Part shown: piece after piece, positions 18,835 to 28,772 of the stretch | Numbering within the stretch: position 1 is the first letter of the stretch | Layout of the letters: every line of letters begins with the position of its first letter | Source of the DNA: Roseateles_B sp041906185 | GTDB lineage: Bacteria > Pseudomonadota > Gammaproteobacteria > Burkholderiales > Burkholderiaceae_C | Length of the DNA: 64,000 bases | Assembly: GCA_041906185.1 (NCBI GenBank) | Contig: JAYRJQ010000010.1 | Location: 124,001-188,000, forward strand | Direction: 5' to 3' | Program-made: the position numbers and the translations under genes | Notes under the pieces: model-generated | The model's input: only the letters and a program-made list of their open reading frames with translations | The model's database searches: none | Told to the model about the DNA's origin: nothing

Positions 18835-20153
18835 GTCACGGCCGCTTTCTGGTTGAACTGGGACTGCTTCCATTCACCGCTGGCCAGGACCTGGCGCAGG
18901 TGCTCGACGGCGTCGAAGACTTCGGTGAAGCCGAGGTACAGCGGCGTGAAGCCGAAGCGCAGGATGTGCGGGACCTCGGCCAGGCGGCTCGGATCGCCGG
19001 CGCGGAAGTCGCCGATCACGCCGCGGGCGATCAGGGCCTGGATCACGGCATAGCCGGCCTCGTGCAGCGGGGCCTCGAGGCTCAGGCAGACCTGGCTGCC
19101 GCGGCGGGCGGCGTCACGCGGGGAGGCCAGGCGCACGCCGAGGTCGCTGAACTCGCCCTGGGCCTTGACGCCGCAGCGGGCCTCGACCAGCTCGATGAAG
19201 AGCTCGGTCAGCGCGATGGACTTCTTGCGCAGCGCCGGCATGCCACCCATGGGCTCGCTGGCCAGGAAGACGTCGACGCCGCATTCCAGTGCCGCCGTGG
19301 ACAGGATGGCCGGCGTGCCGCAGATGTAGCGGCCGATGCCCGGCGCGGGGGTGTAGTTCGGCGTGAACTGGAAGGGCGCGGCGTGGCCCAGCCAGCCGGA
19401 CAGCGGCTGCCAGAAGCGGTCCACGTGACGCGGGTGGGCCCAGACAAAGGCCGGCGCGCCCGGGCCGCCGTTGAGGTACTTGTAGCCGCAGCCGATGGCG
19501 AAGTCGGCGTCCGCGCCCTTGAGGTCCACCGGCACGGCGCCGGCGGAGTGGGCCAGGTCCCAGATCACCAGCGCGCCGGCGGCATGGGCCAGCTGGGTGA
19601 CGCCGGCCATGTCGTGCTTGTAGCCAGTGCGGTAGTTCACCTCGGTGAGCATCAGCACCGCCAGATCGGCGTTGATCAGCGCCGGCAGCTCGTCCACGTG
19701 GTCGAAGAGCTTCAGCGTGTAGCCGTGCTGCGCGGCCAGGCTCTCGGCGATGTAGAGGTCTGTCGGGAAGTTGCTGCGCTCCGAGACGATCACGCGGCGC
19801 TCCGGGCGGTCCTCGCCCGCGATGCGCAGCGCGGCGGCCAGCACCTTGTAGAGGTTCAGCGAGGTGGAATCCGCCACCGTGACCTCGTCCTCGCCCGCGC
19901 CCACGAGCCAGGCGATCTTGTTGCCGATGCGGCGGGGCAGGTCCATCCAGCCGGCCGTGTTCCAGCTCTTGATGAGGTCCGTGCCCCATTCCTGGCGGAT
20001 GACCTGCTGCACGCGCGCCTCGGTGGCCGCGGGCAGCACGCCCAGCGAGTTGCCGTCCAGGTAGATCACGCCCTCGGGCAGCGTGAAGTGCTCGCGCAGG
20101 GGGCGCAGGGCGTCGGCCGCGTCGAGGGCCTGGCAGTCGTGTCTTTGCTTCAT
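18831..20153 (-). CDS. kynU: Kynureninase
   Basis: A 440-residue PLP enzyme that cleaves kynurenine to anthranilate and alanine. The PLP-binding lysine lies in GCGYKYLNGGPG, WDLAHSAGAVPVDL carries the cofactor aspartate, and YLDGNSLG, NLYKVLAAAL and LRFGFTPLY fit the family. It is longer than average by about 20 residues at the N-terminus but complete. Fourteen bases separate it from kynB upstream, and it overlaps kynA downstream. Its product anthranilate is the entry substrate of the divergent 2-aminobenzoyl-CoA operon. Confidence 0.97.
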   Translation of the reverse strand: MKQRHDCQALDAADALRPLREHFTLPEGVIYLDGNSLGVLPAATEARVQQVIRQEWGTDLIKSWNTAGWMDLPRRIGNKIAWLVGAGEDEVTVADSTSLNLYKVLAAALRIAGEDRPERRVIVSERSNFPTDLYIAESLAAQHGYTLKLFDHVDELPALINADLAVLMLTEVNYRTGYKHDMAGVTQLAHAAGALVIWDLAHSAGAVPVDLKGADADFAIGCGYKYLNGGPGAPAFVWAHPRHVDRFWQPLSGWLGHAAPFQFTPNYTPAPGIGRYICGTPAILSTAALECGVDVFLASEPMGGMPALRKKSIALTELFIELVEARCGVKAQGEFSDLGVRLASPRDAARRGSQVCLSLEAPLHEAGYAVIQALIARGVIGDFRAGDPSRLAEVPHILRFGFTPLYLGFTEVFDAVEHLRQVLASGEWKQSQFNQKAAVT

Positions 20154-20166
20154 TCAGGGAGCTCCA

Positions 20167-20790
20167 TCAGAGTTCGCGCAGCACCGCGCGCACGGGTGAG
20201 GCACAGGCGCCGGCCAGCTTCAGCGGCAGGGCCAGCAGTTCGTAGTCGCCCTCGGGGACCTCGTCCAGCACGAGGTTCTCCAGCACGCGCAGATCGGCGC
20301 GCAGCAGCTGCTGGTGGCTGTCCAGGGACTTGCTGCTGGCGGGGTCCACGCTCGGGGTGTCCAGGCCGATGAGGCGCACGCCGCGCGCGGCCAGCCAGGC
20401 CACGGTCTCGGGGGCGTAGGCCGTGAATTCGTCCTTCCAGACGGTGTCCGCCTGCCGGCAGGTGCGCACCAGCACGCGGGCGGGCAGGCCGTCCGCCGCA
20501 TGCGCCAGATGCTCGACCCGGATCAGCGGGCCGCAGCCGATGGCATGGATCACCCGGCAGGGGCCGAGGTAGGCGTCGAGTTCGACTGCGGCGATGTCCG
20601 GCGCCCCGTTCGCGTAGTGCAGCGGGGCGTCGGCATGGGCGCCCACATGGGGCGACATCGTCAGCGCGCTGAGGTTCACCGGGCACTGGGGCGACAGCCG
20701 CGCCGTCCATTGCAGGCGGTAGGGCTCGTCGCCGGGAAACAGGGGTGCATCGGGGTGCACCAGGGGGGAGATGTCCCAAAGCTTTTTCAT
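20167..20790 (-). CDS. kynB: Kynurenine formamidase (cyclase family)
   Basis: A 207-residue metal-dependent hydrolase that converts N-formylkynurenine to kynurenine. The metal motif is SPHVGAHADAPLHY, a form of HxGxHxDxPxH, and the protein begins with WDISPLVHPDAPLFPGD, typical of bacterial KynB. First gene of kynB-kynU-kynA. AAGGA lies about 8 nt before the ATG. The operon's promoter must lie in the 214-bp region shared with the aminobenzoyl-CoA operon. Confidence 0.97.
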   Translation of the reverse strand: MKKLWDISPLVHPDAPLFPGDEPYRLQWTARLSPQCPVNLSALTMSPHVGAHADAPLHYANGAPDIAAVELDAYLGPCRVIHAIGCGPLIRVEHLAHAADGLPARVLVRTCRQADTVWKDEFTAYAPETVAWLAARGVRLIGLDTPSVDPASSKSLDSHQQLLRADLRVLENLVLDEVPEGDYELLALPLKLAGACASPVRAVLREL

Positions 20791-20933
20791 GGGCGTCCTT
20801 CGTCAACGGCGCGCACCTTAAGGGCCTTTGCAGGGGCGTGGTGTCGGTTAATTCCAACAGGCAGGGCAGTGCGTGGCAACGGCGTCCGGCCAGCACCCCG
20901 AACGCGGGAATGTCCGTAGTCTGGCACATCTCA

Positions 20934-20969
20934 AAACTAATTGACACCTAAACTATCGATGCCTAAAGT
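20934..20969 (+). promoter_or_regulatory. Promoter of the 2-aminobenzoyl-CoA operon with direct repeats
   Basis: Consensus -35 TTGACA (20941-20946), 17-bp spacer, -10 TAAAGT (20964-20969), 36 bp before the first ATG. AAACTA occurs at 20934-20939 and again at 20950-20955, 16 bp apart, flanking the -35 box; a bound regulator there would touch RNA polymerase. Which regulator uses it is not shown. Confidence 0.75.
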
Positions 20970-21004
20970 GCGTCGCAGACCAGCTGGAAAGGCGAGGGAA
21001 GATC

Positions 21005-23359
21005 ATGCGCATCACCTGCATCGGCGGCGGCCCCGCGGGCCTCTATTTCGCGCTCCTGATGAAGAAGCAGAACCCGGCGCACCAGGTGCGGGTGTTGGAG
21101 CGCAACAAGCCCGGTGACACCTTCGGCTGGGGCGTGGTCTTCTCGGACCAGACGCTGGCCGCGCTGCGTGAGGCCGACCCTCAGACCGCCGAGGAGATCC
21201 TCACCGCCTTCAACCACTGGGATGACATCGACGTCCACATCCAGGGCCGCACGATGCGCTCCAGCGGCCACGGCTTCTGCGGCATCGGCCGCAAGAAGCT
21301 GCTGAACATCCTGCAGGCGCGCTGCGAGCAGCTGGGCGTGGAGCTGGTCTACGAGCACGACCAGACGGACGACGAGGGCCTCGACGCTGACCTCATCATC
21401 GCCAGCGACGGCCTCAACAGCCGCATCCGCAGCAAGTACGCCGCCACCTACCAGCCGGACATCGACCTGCGCCAGTGCCGCTTCGTGTGGCTCGGCACCG
21501 AGAAGCTCTTCGACGCCTTCACCTTCGATTTCCAGAAGACCGAATGGGGCTGGTTCCAGGCCCATGCCTACCAGTTCGACGGCACGCACAGCACCTTCAT
21601 CGTCGAGGCGCCCGACGCCGTCTGGCAGGCCGCGGGCCTGGACCGGATGGAGAAGGAGGACGGCATCGCCTTCTGCGAGCGGCTCTTCGCGAAGGTGCTG
21701 GACGGCAAGCCGCTGATCTCCAACGCCTCGCACCTGCGCGGCTCGGCGCAGTGGATCCGCTTCCCGCGCGTGGTCTGCCGCACCTGGGTGCATCGCCGCG
21801 CCGACGACGTGCCCGTGGTGCTGATGGGCGACGCCGCGCACACGGCGCACTTCTCCATCGGCTCGGGCACCAAGCTGGCCCTGGAGGACGCCATCGCCCT
21901 GGCCCGCGACATTGGCGAGGCGGGCGGCGATCTGTCGCGCGCGCTGGATGCCTACCAGGCCAGCCGCTCCATCGAGGTCCTGCGCATCCAGAACGCGGCG
22001 CGCAACAGCACCGAGTGGTTCGAGAACATCGAGCGCCATGCGCAGCTGCCGCCCGAGCAGTTCGCGTATTCGCTGCTGACCCGCTCGCAGCGCATCTCGC
22101 ACGAGAACCTGCGCCTGCGCGACGCAGCCTACGTCGGCGGCTACGAGGCCTGGCTGGCCGAGCGCGCCGGCCTGCCCCGGGCCCCCGTGCCGCCCATGTT
22201 CACGCCCTTCACGCTGCGTGAACTCACGCTGAAGAACCGCGTGGTGGTCTCCCCCATGGCGCAATACCGCTGCACCGACGGCCTGCCCGGGGACCATCAC
22301 CTGGTGCACCTCGGCGCCCGCGCCATGGGCGGCGCAGGCCTCGTGTTCGCCGAGATGACGGCGCCGAGCCCCGACGGCCGCATCACCCCCGGCTGCCCGG
22401 GGCTCTACACCGACGAGCAGCAGCAGGCCTGGACCCGCATCGTCGACTACATCCACGCCATCAGCAGCGCCAAGGTGGCGATGCAGCTCGGTCATGCCGG
22501 CGCCAAGGGCGCCACGCGCGTGGCCTGGGAAGGCATCGACCAGCCGCTGGTGCAGGGCGCCTGGCCGCTGATCTCGGCCTCGCCCCAGCAGTACCTGGAC
22601 GGCGTCAGCGCCTGGTCCCGCGCCATGACGCGCGACGACATGGACCGCGTCCGCGACGACTTCATCGCCGCCGCGCGCCGCGCCGCGGCCGCCGGCTTCG
22701 ACTGGCTGGAGCTGCACTGCGCGCACGGCTACCTGCTCTCGAGCTTCATCTCGCCGCTCACCAACCGCCGTGACGACGCCTACGGTGGCTCGCTGGAGAG
22801 CCGCCTGCGCTTCCCGCTGGAGGTCTTCACCGCGCTGCGCGAGGTGTGGCCGCAGGCGCGGCCGATGTCCGTGCGCATCTCGGCCCATGACTGGGTCGAG
22901 GGCGGCATCACGCCGGAGGACGCCGTGCAGATCGCCGCGGCCTTCAAGGCGGCGGGCGCCGACCTGATCGACGTGTCCTCGGGGCAGGTCAGCAAGGCCG
23001 AGAAGCCGGTCTACGGCCGCATGTGGCAGACGCCCTTCTCGGAGAGCATCCGCAACCGCGTGGGCATCGCCACCATCGCCGTGGGCGCGATCAGCGAGGC
23101 GGACCACGTCAACAGCATCATCGCCGCCGGCCGCGCCGACCTCTGCGCCGTGGCCCGCCCGCACCTCGCCAACCCGGCCTGGACCCTGCACGAGGCCGCG
23201 AAGATCGGTTACGTGGCGGGCCCGGGCCTCGACTGGCCCCAGCCCTATCTCTCGGGCAAGGGGCAGCTCGAGAAGGAGTACGAACGCCAGCGCGCCCAGG
23301 CGTCGCAGGGCGCCGGCCTCTCCGCGCTGGAGCAGGCGAACCGGGCGATGGGGGTCTGA
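21005..23359 (+). CDS. 2-aminobenzoyl-CoA monooxygenase/reductase (anthraniloyl-CoA monooxygenase)
   Basis: A 784-residue two-domain flavoprotein. Residues 1 to about 390 are a class A flavin monooxygenase: GGGPAG at 7-12, a later VVLMGDAAHTAHFSIGSGTKLALEDA region for FAD. From PPMFTPFTLRELTLKNRVV onward it is an old-yellow-enzyme-type reductase (FMN barrel) with MAQYRC, HCAHGYLLSSFISPLTNRR and AVARPHLANP. In Azoarcus evansii this fusion hydroxylates and reduces 2-aminobenzoyl-CoA to a non-aromatic 2-amino-5-oxocyclohexene carbonyl-CoA. A salicylyl-CoA 5-hydroxylase reading is possible from domains alone; the ligase and kyn neighbours favour the aminobenzoyl role. First gene of the rightward operon. 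Confidence 0.92.
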   Translation: MRITCIGGGPAGLYFALLMKKQNPAHQVRVLERNKPGDTFGWGVVFSDQTLAALREADPQTAEEILTAFNHWDDIDVHIQGRTMRSSGHGFCGIGRKKLLNILQARCEQLGVELVYEHDQTDDEGLDADLIIASDGLNSRIRSKYAATYQPDIDLRQCRFVWLGTEKLFDAFTFDFQKTEWGWFQAHAYQFDGTHSTFIVEAPDAVWQAAGLDRMEKEDGIAFCERLFAKVLDGKPLISNASHLRGSAQWIRFPRVVCRTWVHRRADDVPVVLMGDAAHTAHFSIGSGTKLALEDAIALARDIGEAGGDLSRALDAYQASRSIEVLRIQNAARNSTEWFENIERHAQLPPEQFAYSLLTRSQRISHENLRLRDAAYVGGYEAWLAERAGLPRAPVPPMFTPFTLRELTLKNRVVVSPMAQYRCTDGLPGDHHLVHLGARAMGGAGLVFAEMTAPSPDGRITPGCPGLYTDEQQQAWTRIVDYIHAISSAKVAMQLGHAGAKGATRVAWEGIDQPLVQGAWPLISASPQQYLDGVSAWSRAMTRDDMDRVRDDFIAAARRAAAAGFDWLELHCAHGYLLSSFISPLTNRRDDAYGGSLESRLRFPLEVFTALREVWPQARPMSVRISAHDWVEGGITPEDAVQIAAAFKAAGADLIDVSSGQVSKAEKPVYGRMWQTPFSESIRNRVGIATIAVGAISEADHVNSIIAAGRADLCAVARPHLANPAWTLHEAAKIGYVAGPGLDWPQPYLSGKGQLEKEYERQRAQASQGAGLSALEQANRAMGV

Positions 23360-23361
23360 CG

Positions 23362-24165
23362 ATGGCCAGCGCTTCATCCATGTCTGCAGATCTGCGGGAC
23401 CGCCATGCCGTCGTCACGGGCGGCGGCAGCGGCATCGGCCTGGCCGTGGCGCGGCAGCTCCTCGCGGCGGGCGCCCGGGTGACGCTCATGGGTCGGGATG
23501 CCGAGCGCCTCGCCCGCGCGGCGCAAGACCTGACCCCGCCGGACCTGGACCGCCTGCAGTGCGTCGTCTGCGATGTCGGGGACGAGGCCAGCGTCCAGGC
23601 GGCCTTCGCGCGCGCCGTCGAGGGCCTGGGCCTGGTGGACATCCTGGTCAACAACGCCGGGCAGGTGGAGACGGCGCCGCTCACGCGCACGAGCCTCGCG
23701 CAGTTCCAGCAGATGCTGCAGGTCAACCTCACCGGCACCTTCCTGTGCAGCCGCGAGGTGCTGCCGGGCATGCTGGCCGCGCGCCAGGGCCGCATCATCA
23801 ACGTGGCCAGCACCGCGGCGCTGAAGGGCTATGCCTATGTCGCGGCCTATTGCGCGGCCAAGCACGGCGTGCTGGGTCTGACGCGGGCGATGGCGGCCGA
23901 GGTGGCGCGCAAGGGCATCACGGTGAACGCCGTGTGTCCGGGCTACACCGAGACGGAGATCGTGCAGCGGGCCGTCGAGACCATCACCGCCAAGACGGGG
24001 CGCAGCGCCGACGATGCCCGTGCGGAGCTGGCCGCGGCCAATCCCCAGGGGCGCCTGATCCAGCCCGACGAGGTGGCGCTGCAGGTGCTGATGCTGGCCA
24101 GCCCGATGGCTGCGGGCATCAACGGCCAGGCCCTGGTCATCGACGGCGGCGAGTGCGTGACATGA
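23362..24165 (+). CDS. SDR-family dehydrogenase (probable hydroxyacyl-CoA dehydrogenase)
   Basis: A 267-residue Rossmann-fold enzyme. The cofactor motif is TGGGSGIGLA near the start, NNAG follows at about 90, and the catalytic set is Ser in NVASTAALKG with YCAAK. It ends with INGQALVIDGGE, typical of classical SDRs. The operon context suggests oxidation of a hydroxyacyl-CoA produced by the hydratase in the dearomatised-ring pathway; the exact substrate is inference. It starts 2 bp after the preceding stop and overlaps the MarR gene by ATGA. Codons around 23523-23537 contain a perfect copy of the dispersed 15-mer, encoding QDLTP. Confidence 0.9.
   Translation: MASASSMSADLRDRHAVVTGGGSGIGLAVARQLLAAGARVTLMGRDAERLARAAQDLTPPDLDRLQCVVCDVGDEASVQAAFARAVEGLGLVDILVNNAGQVETAPLTRTSLAQFQQMLQVNLTGTFLCSREVLPGMLAARQGRIINVASTAALKGYAYVAAYCAAKHGVLGLTRAMAAEVARKGITVNAVCPGYTETEIVQRAVETITAKTGRSADDARAELAAANPQGRLIQPDEVALQVLMLASPMAAGINGQALVIDGGECVT
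23523..23537 (-). repeat. Dispersed 15-mer, perfect copy
   Basis: Minus-strand GGGGTCAGGTCTTGC inside the SDR gene. Confidence 0.8.
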
Positions 24166-24776
24166 GCCGTCCGCCGCTGCCCTCGATCGAGCTGCCGGCG
24201 CCGGAGGCCGACGACGCGCTGCCGCTGGGGCCCGACCTCGAGTCCCGCGTGGTGGACGACGACCACCAGGCGCTCAAGCTGTGGCTGCGCCTGCTGGCCT
24301 GCACGACGCGCGTCGAGGACCAGATCCGCAACCGCCTGCGCCAGCAGTTCGACACCACGCTGCCGCGCTTCGACCTGCTGGCCCAGCTCGAGCGCCATCC
24401 CGAGGGCCTGAGCATGCGCGAGCTGTCGCAGCGCCTGATGGTCACCGGCGGCAATGTCACCGGCGTGGTCGACCAGCTGGAGGCCGAATCCCTGGTACAA
24501 CGCCAGCCCCACGCCAGCGACCGCCGCTCCTTCACCGTGACCCTGACGCCCGCGGGCCGCCGCCTCTTCCGCCGCATGGCCGCCACGCACGAGGCCTGGG
24601 TGGTGGAGCTGCTGGGCGGCTGGAGCGCAGCGCAGAAGGGCGAGGTCTACGGCCTGCTGGCGCATCTCAAGCTGCATCTGGCCGGCCTCGAATCCGGCCG
24701 TGCCCCGGCCCGGCCCATCAAACCGGGCAAGGCGGCCAAGTCACCCGCGACGCCGCGTCGCAAAGGAAGTCCATGA
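24162..24776 (+). CDS. MarR-family transcriptional regulator
   Basis: A 204-residue winged-helix regulator. The core, about residues 40-170, has a helix-turn-helix LSMRELSQRLMVTGGNVTGVVDQL and a wing with ASDRRSFTVTLTPAGR. The ~35-residue acidic N-terminus and basic Lys/Pro-rich C-terminus are extra. It lies inside the aminobenzoyl-CoA operon with ATGA overlaps on both sides, so its level rises with the operon; an autoregulating repressor sensing 2-aminobenzoyl-CoA is the natural hypothesis, by analogy with CoA-thioester-sensing MarR proteins such as BadR, but no ligand data are available. Confidence 0.92.
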   Translation: MSRPPLPSIELPAPEADDALPLGPDLESRVVDDDHQALKLWLRLLACTTRVEDQIRNRLRQQFDTTLPRFDLLAQLERHPEGLSMRELSQRLMVTGGNVTGVVDQLEAESLVQRQPHASDRRSFTVTLTPAGRRLFRRMAATHEAWVVELLGGWSAAQKGEVYGLLAHLKLHLAGLESGRAPARPIKPGKAAKSPATPRRKGSP

Positions 24777-25624
24777 GCAAACCCATCAGCCCCCATCTCG
24801 CCAACGGCAACAAGATCAGCCTCGCCGGCTTCGCGCCGCAGCACTTCCGCTGGGAGCAGCGCGGTGCGGTCGGCCTGGTCACGCTGAACCGGCCCGATCG
24901 CAAGAACCCGCTGACCTTCGACTCCTACGCCGAGCTGCGGGACCTGTTCCGCAACCTGAGCTACGTCGAGGAGATCAAGGCCATCGTGGTGCAGGGCGCG
25001 GGCGAGAACTTCTGCTCCGGCGGCGACGTGCACGAGATCATCGGCCCGCTCACGCAGATGAGCATGCCGGACCTGCTGGCCTTCACGCGCATGACGGGCG
25101 ACCTCGTCAAGGCCATGCGTGCCTGCCCGCAGCCGGTGTTCGCGGCGATCGACGGGGTGTGCGCCGGCGCCGGCGCGATCATGGCCATGGCCTCCGATCT
25201 GCGCGTGGCCACGGCCCGCTCCAAGACGGCCTTCCTGTTCACGCGTGTCGGCCTGGCCGGTTGCGACATGGGGGCCTGCGCAATCCTGCCTCGCATCGTG
25301 GGCCAGGGGCGGGCGTCCGACCTGCTGTACAGCGGCCGTTCGCTCGGCGGCGAGGAAGGCCTGCAATGGGGCTTCCACAACCGCCTGGCCGCACCGGACG
25401 AGCTGCTGGAGACGACGATGGCCTGGGCCGCCGAGATCGCCACCGGCCCGAGCTTCGGGCACGCGATGACCAAGCGCATGCTGCACCAGGAATGGAGCAT
25501 GGGCGTGGACGAGGCCATCGAATCCGAGGCGCAGGCGCAGGCGATCTGCATGATGACGCAGGACTTCCATCGGGCGTATCACGCCTTCGTGGCCAAGCAG
25601 CGGCCTGTCTTCGAAGGGGACTAG
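24773..25624 (+). CDS. Enoyl-CoA hydratase/isomerase family protein
   Basis: A 283-residue crotonase-fold protein. VTLNRPDRKNPLT, AGENFCSGGDVHEII (oxyanion hole) and GVCAGAGAIMAMASDLRVA are crotonase signatures. In ordinary hydratases two glutamates act; here the second region reads RVGLAGCDMGACAILPRIVG, where the usual Glu is not obvious, so the exact chemistry (hydration, isomerisation or ring-related hydrolysis) is open. Probable step: acting on the cyclohexene-carbonyl-CoA intermediate. ATG overlaps the MarR stop. Confidence 0.9.
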   Translation: MSKPISPHLANGNKISLAGFAPQHFRWEQRGAVGLVTLNRPDRKNPLTFDSYAELRDLFRNLSYVEEIKAIVVQGAGENFCSGGDVHEIIGPLTQMSMPDLLAFTRMTGDLVKAMRACPQPVFAAIDGVCAGAGAIMAMASDLRVATARSKTAFLFTRVGLAGCDMGACAILPRIVGQGRASDLLYSGRSLGGEEGLQWGFHNRLAAPDELLETTMAWAAEIATGPSFGHAMTKRMLHQEWSMGVDEAIESEAQAQAICMMTQDFHRAYHAFVAKQRPVFEGD

Positions 25625-25860
25625 ACCCACCCCCTGCTGGCTTCGCCAGCCCCCTCAAGGGGGCTGAGCCGGGACTAAGGGAGTCCGGTGGACTCCCGTC
25701 GCCTGGCGAAGGGCCGGGCCATTTGGGCCCGGCGCGGCCTGCAAGGCAGGGCGAGGGACCGGCGAAGCCGGATCCCCGCCCTCCGCTTGGGGGGATGCGT
25801 GGTGTGACGGGACCGGTAGGGCCGGATCCTCGACCTCCGTGCGGTGGTGTGAGTGATGCA
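25622..25860. repeat. Hairpin-rich intergenic repeat element (copy 1)
   Basis: Begins at the hydratase stop. Four tight inverted repeats follow one another: GCTGGC-ttc-GCCAGC (25636-25650), CCCCCT-ca-AGGGGG (25650-25663), GAGTCC-ggt-GGACTC (25681-25695) and GCCGGGCC-atttg-GGCCCGGC (25713-25733). Two copies of GACCGG-n-CCGGATCC occur at 25757-25775 and 25811-25829; a third is in the element at 29.97 kb. Resembles the intergenic repeats I associate with Burkholderiales; as RNA it could stabilise or attenuate within the operon. Confidence 0.7.
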
Positions 25861-25871
25861 AAGGATGAGTG

Positions 25872-27044
<1,173 letters not shown>

Positions 27045-27107
27045 ACGCCGTCGGCCCGTTTGCCCACGATTCCGGACGACCACACAGAACACACGAGGAG
27101 ACCGTCC

Positions 27108-28718
27108 ATGCATCGCAGTGCCCACGTCGACACCTTTGCCCGTGACCGGCTGCCGCCGCCCGAGCAGTGGCCCGAGCTGCTGTTCGAGCTGCCCTCGCTG
27201 CAGTTTCCCGAGCGCCTGAACTGCGCCACGGAGCTGCTGGACGTCTGGGTGGATCAGGGGCAGGGGGACAGGTCTTGCCTGACTGGCAGCCGCCACCGCT
27301 GGACTTATGCGCAGCTGCAGGCCGAGGCCAACCGCATCGCGCATGTGCTGGTGCAGGACATGGGCGTCGTGCCCGGCCACCGCGTGCTGCTGCGCGGGGG
27401 CAACTCGCCCATGCTGGCGGCCTGCTGGTTTGCCATCCAGAAGGCCGGAGCCATCGCGGTGGCGACGATGCCGCTGCTGCGCGCCAAGGAGCTGGGGCAG
27501 ATCATCACCAAGGCGCAGGTGACCCACGCCCTGTGCGACGCGGCCCTCGGCGCCGAGCTGGCACAGGCGCAGGCGGATCACCCGGTGCTGCAGCGCATCG
27601 TCCATTACCACGCGGATGGCGCCGATGGCCTGGAGGCGCTGGCCGCGGAGAAGCCGGCGCAGTTCCGCAACGTCGACACCGCCTCGGACGACGTCTGCCT
27701 CATCGCCTTCACCTCGGGCACCACCGGCCAGCCCAAGGGCACGATGCACTTCCATCGGGACGTGATGGCCATCTGCCGCTGCTGGCCGCCGCACTGCCTG
27801 CGGGCGACGGCGGACGACGTCTTCATCGGCTCGCCGCCGCTCGCCTTCACCTTCGGCCTCGGCGGCCTGGTGCTGTTCCCGATGAGCGTCGGGGCATCCA
27901 GCGTGCTGCTGGAGAAGGCAACGCCGGACGTGCTGCTCGGTGCCATCGCCCAGCATCGCGCCACCGTGTGCTTCACGGCGCCCACCAGCTACCGCGCGAT
28001 GGCCGCGCAGGTGGCGCAGCACGAGCTCGGCTCGCTGCGCAAGTGCGTCAGCGCCGGCGAGGCACTCCCTGCCGCCACCCGCGCGCTGTGGAAGGATGCC
28101 ACCGGCATCGAGCTGATCGATGGCATCGGCGCGACCGAGATGCTGCACATCTTCATCTCGCACGACGAGGCGGGTGCCCGCCCCGGGGCCACGGGCCGCG
28201 TGGTGCCCGGCTACCAGGCCTGCGTGCTGGGCGAGGAGGGCCAGGTCTTGCCGGCGGGCAGCATCGGCCGCCTGGCCGTGAAGGGCCCCACCGGCTGCCG
28301 CTACCTGGACGACGATCGACAGCGCCAGTACGTCCTCAAGGGCTGGAACCTGACCGGCGACGCCTACCTGCAGGACGCCGACGGCTACTTCGTCTACCAG
28401 GCGCGTACGGACGACATGATCATCTCCGGCGGCTACAACATCGCCGGCCCCGAGGTGGAGTCCGCCCTGCTGGCCCATCCGGCCGTGGCGGAATGCGGCG
28501 TAATCGGCCAGACGGACGAGGAGCGCGGGCAGGTCGTGAAGGCCTTCGTCGTGCTGCGCCCGGGCCACGAGGCGGGCCCGGAGCTGGTCCGGCAGTTGCA
28601 GGACTACGTCAAGGCCACGATTGCGCCCTACAAGTACCCCCGTGCGATAGAGTTCCTGCCCAGCCTGCCGCGGACCGAGACCGGCAAGCTCCAGCGCTTC
28701 CGCCTGCGTCAGCCCTGA
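27108..28718 (+). CDS. abmG: 2-aminobenzoate-CoA ligase (benzoate-CoA ligase family)
   Basis: A 536-residue adenylate-forming ligase. AFTSGTTGQPKGTMHF is the P-loop motif, LTGDAYLQDADGYFVYQARTDDMIISGGYNI spans the hinge and A8 motif, and the catalytic lysine is in PRTETGKLQRF. N-terminal LNCATELLDVWVDQG is typical of benzoate-CoA ligases. It activates anthranilate with ATP and CoA; a benzoate preference cannot be ruled out from sequence. GAGGAG lies 8 nt before ATG 27108, which decides against the upstream in-frame start at 27060. A 15-mer repeat match lies at 27264-27278, in codons for GDRSCL, a region aligning without insertion to relatives as I remember them. Confidence 0.9.
   Translation: MHRSAHVDTFARDRLPPPEQWPELLFELPSLQFPERLNCATELLDVWVDQGQGDRSCLTGSRHRWTYAQLQAEANRIAHVLVQDMGVVPGHRVLLRGGNSPMLAACWFAIQKAGAIAVATMPLLRAKELGQIITKAQVTHALCDAALGAELAQAQADHPVLQRIVHYHADGADGLEALAAEKPAQFRNVDTASDDVCLIAFTSGTTGQPKGTMHFHRDVMAICRCWPPHCLRATADDVFIGSPPLAFTFGLGGLVLFPMSVGASSVLLEKATPDVLLGAIAQHRATVCFTAPTSYRAMAAQVAQHELGSLRKCVSAGEALPAATRALWKDATGIELIDGIGATEMLHIFISHDEAGARPGATGRVVPGYQACVLGEEGQVLPAGSIGRLAVKGPTGCRYLDDDRQRQYVLKGWNLTGDAYLQDADGYFVYQARTDDMIISGGYNIAGPEVESALLAHPAVAECGVIGQTDEERGQVVKAFVVLRPGHEAGPELVRQLQDYVKATIAPYKYPRAIEFLPSLPRTETGKLQRFRLRQP
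27264..27278 (+). repeat. Dispersed 15-mer, variant
   Basis: GGGGACAGGTCTTGC inside the CoA ligase gene. Confidence 0.7.
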
Positions 28719-28772
28719 GCGAACGCAGCTTTTCCTGACCACAACGCCGACATGGACCGGATGGAGACCCGC

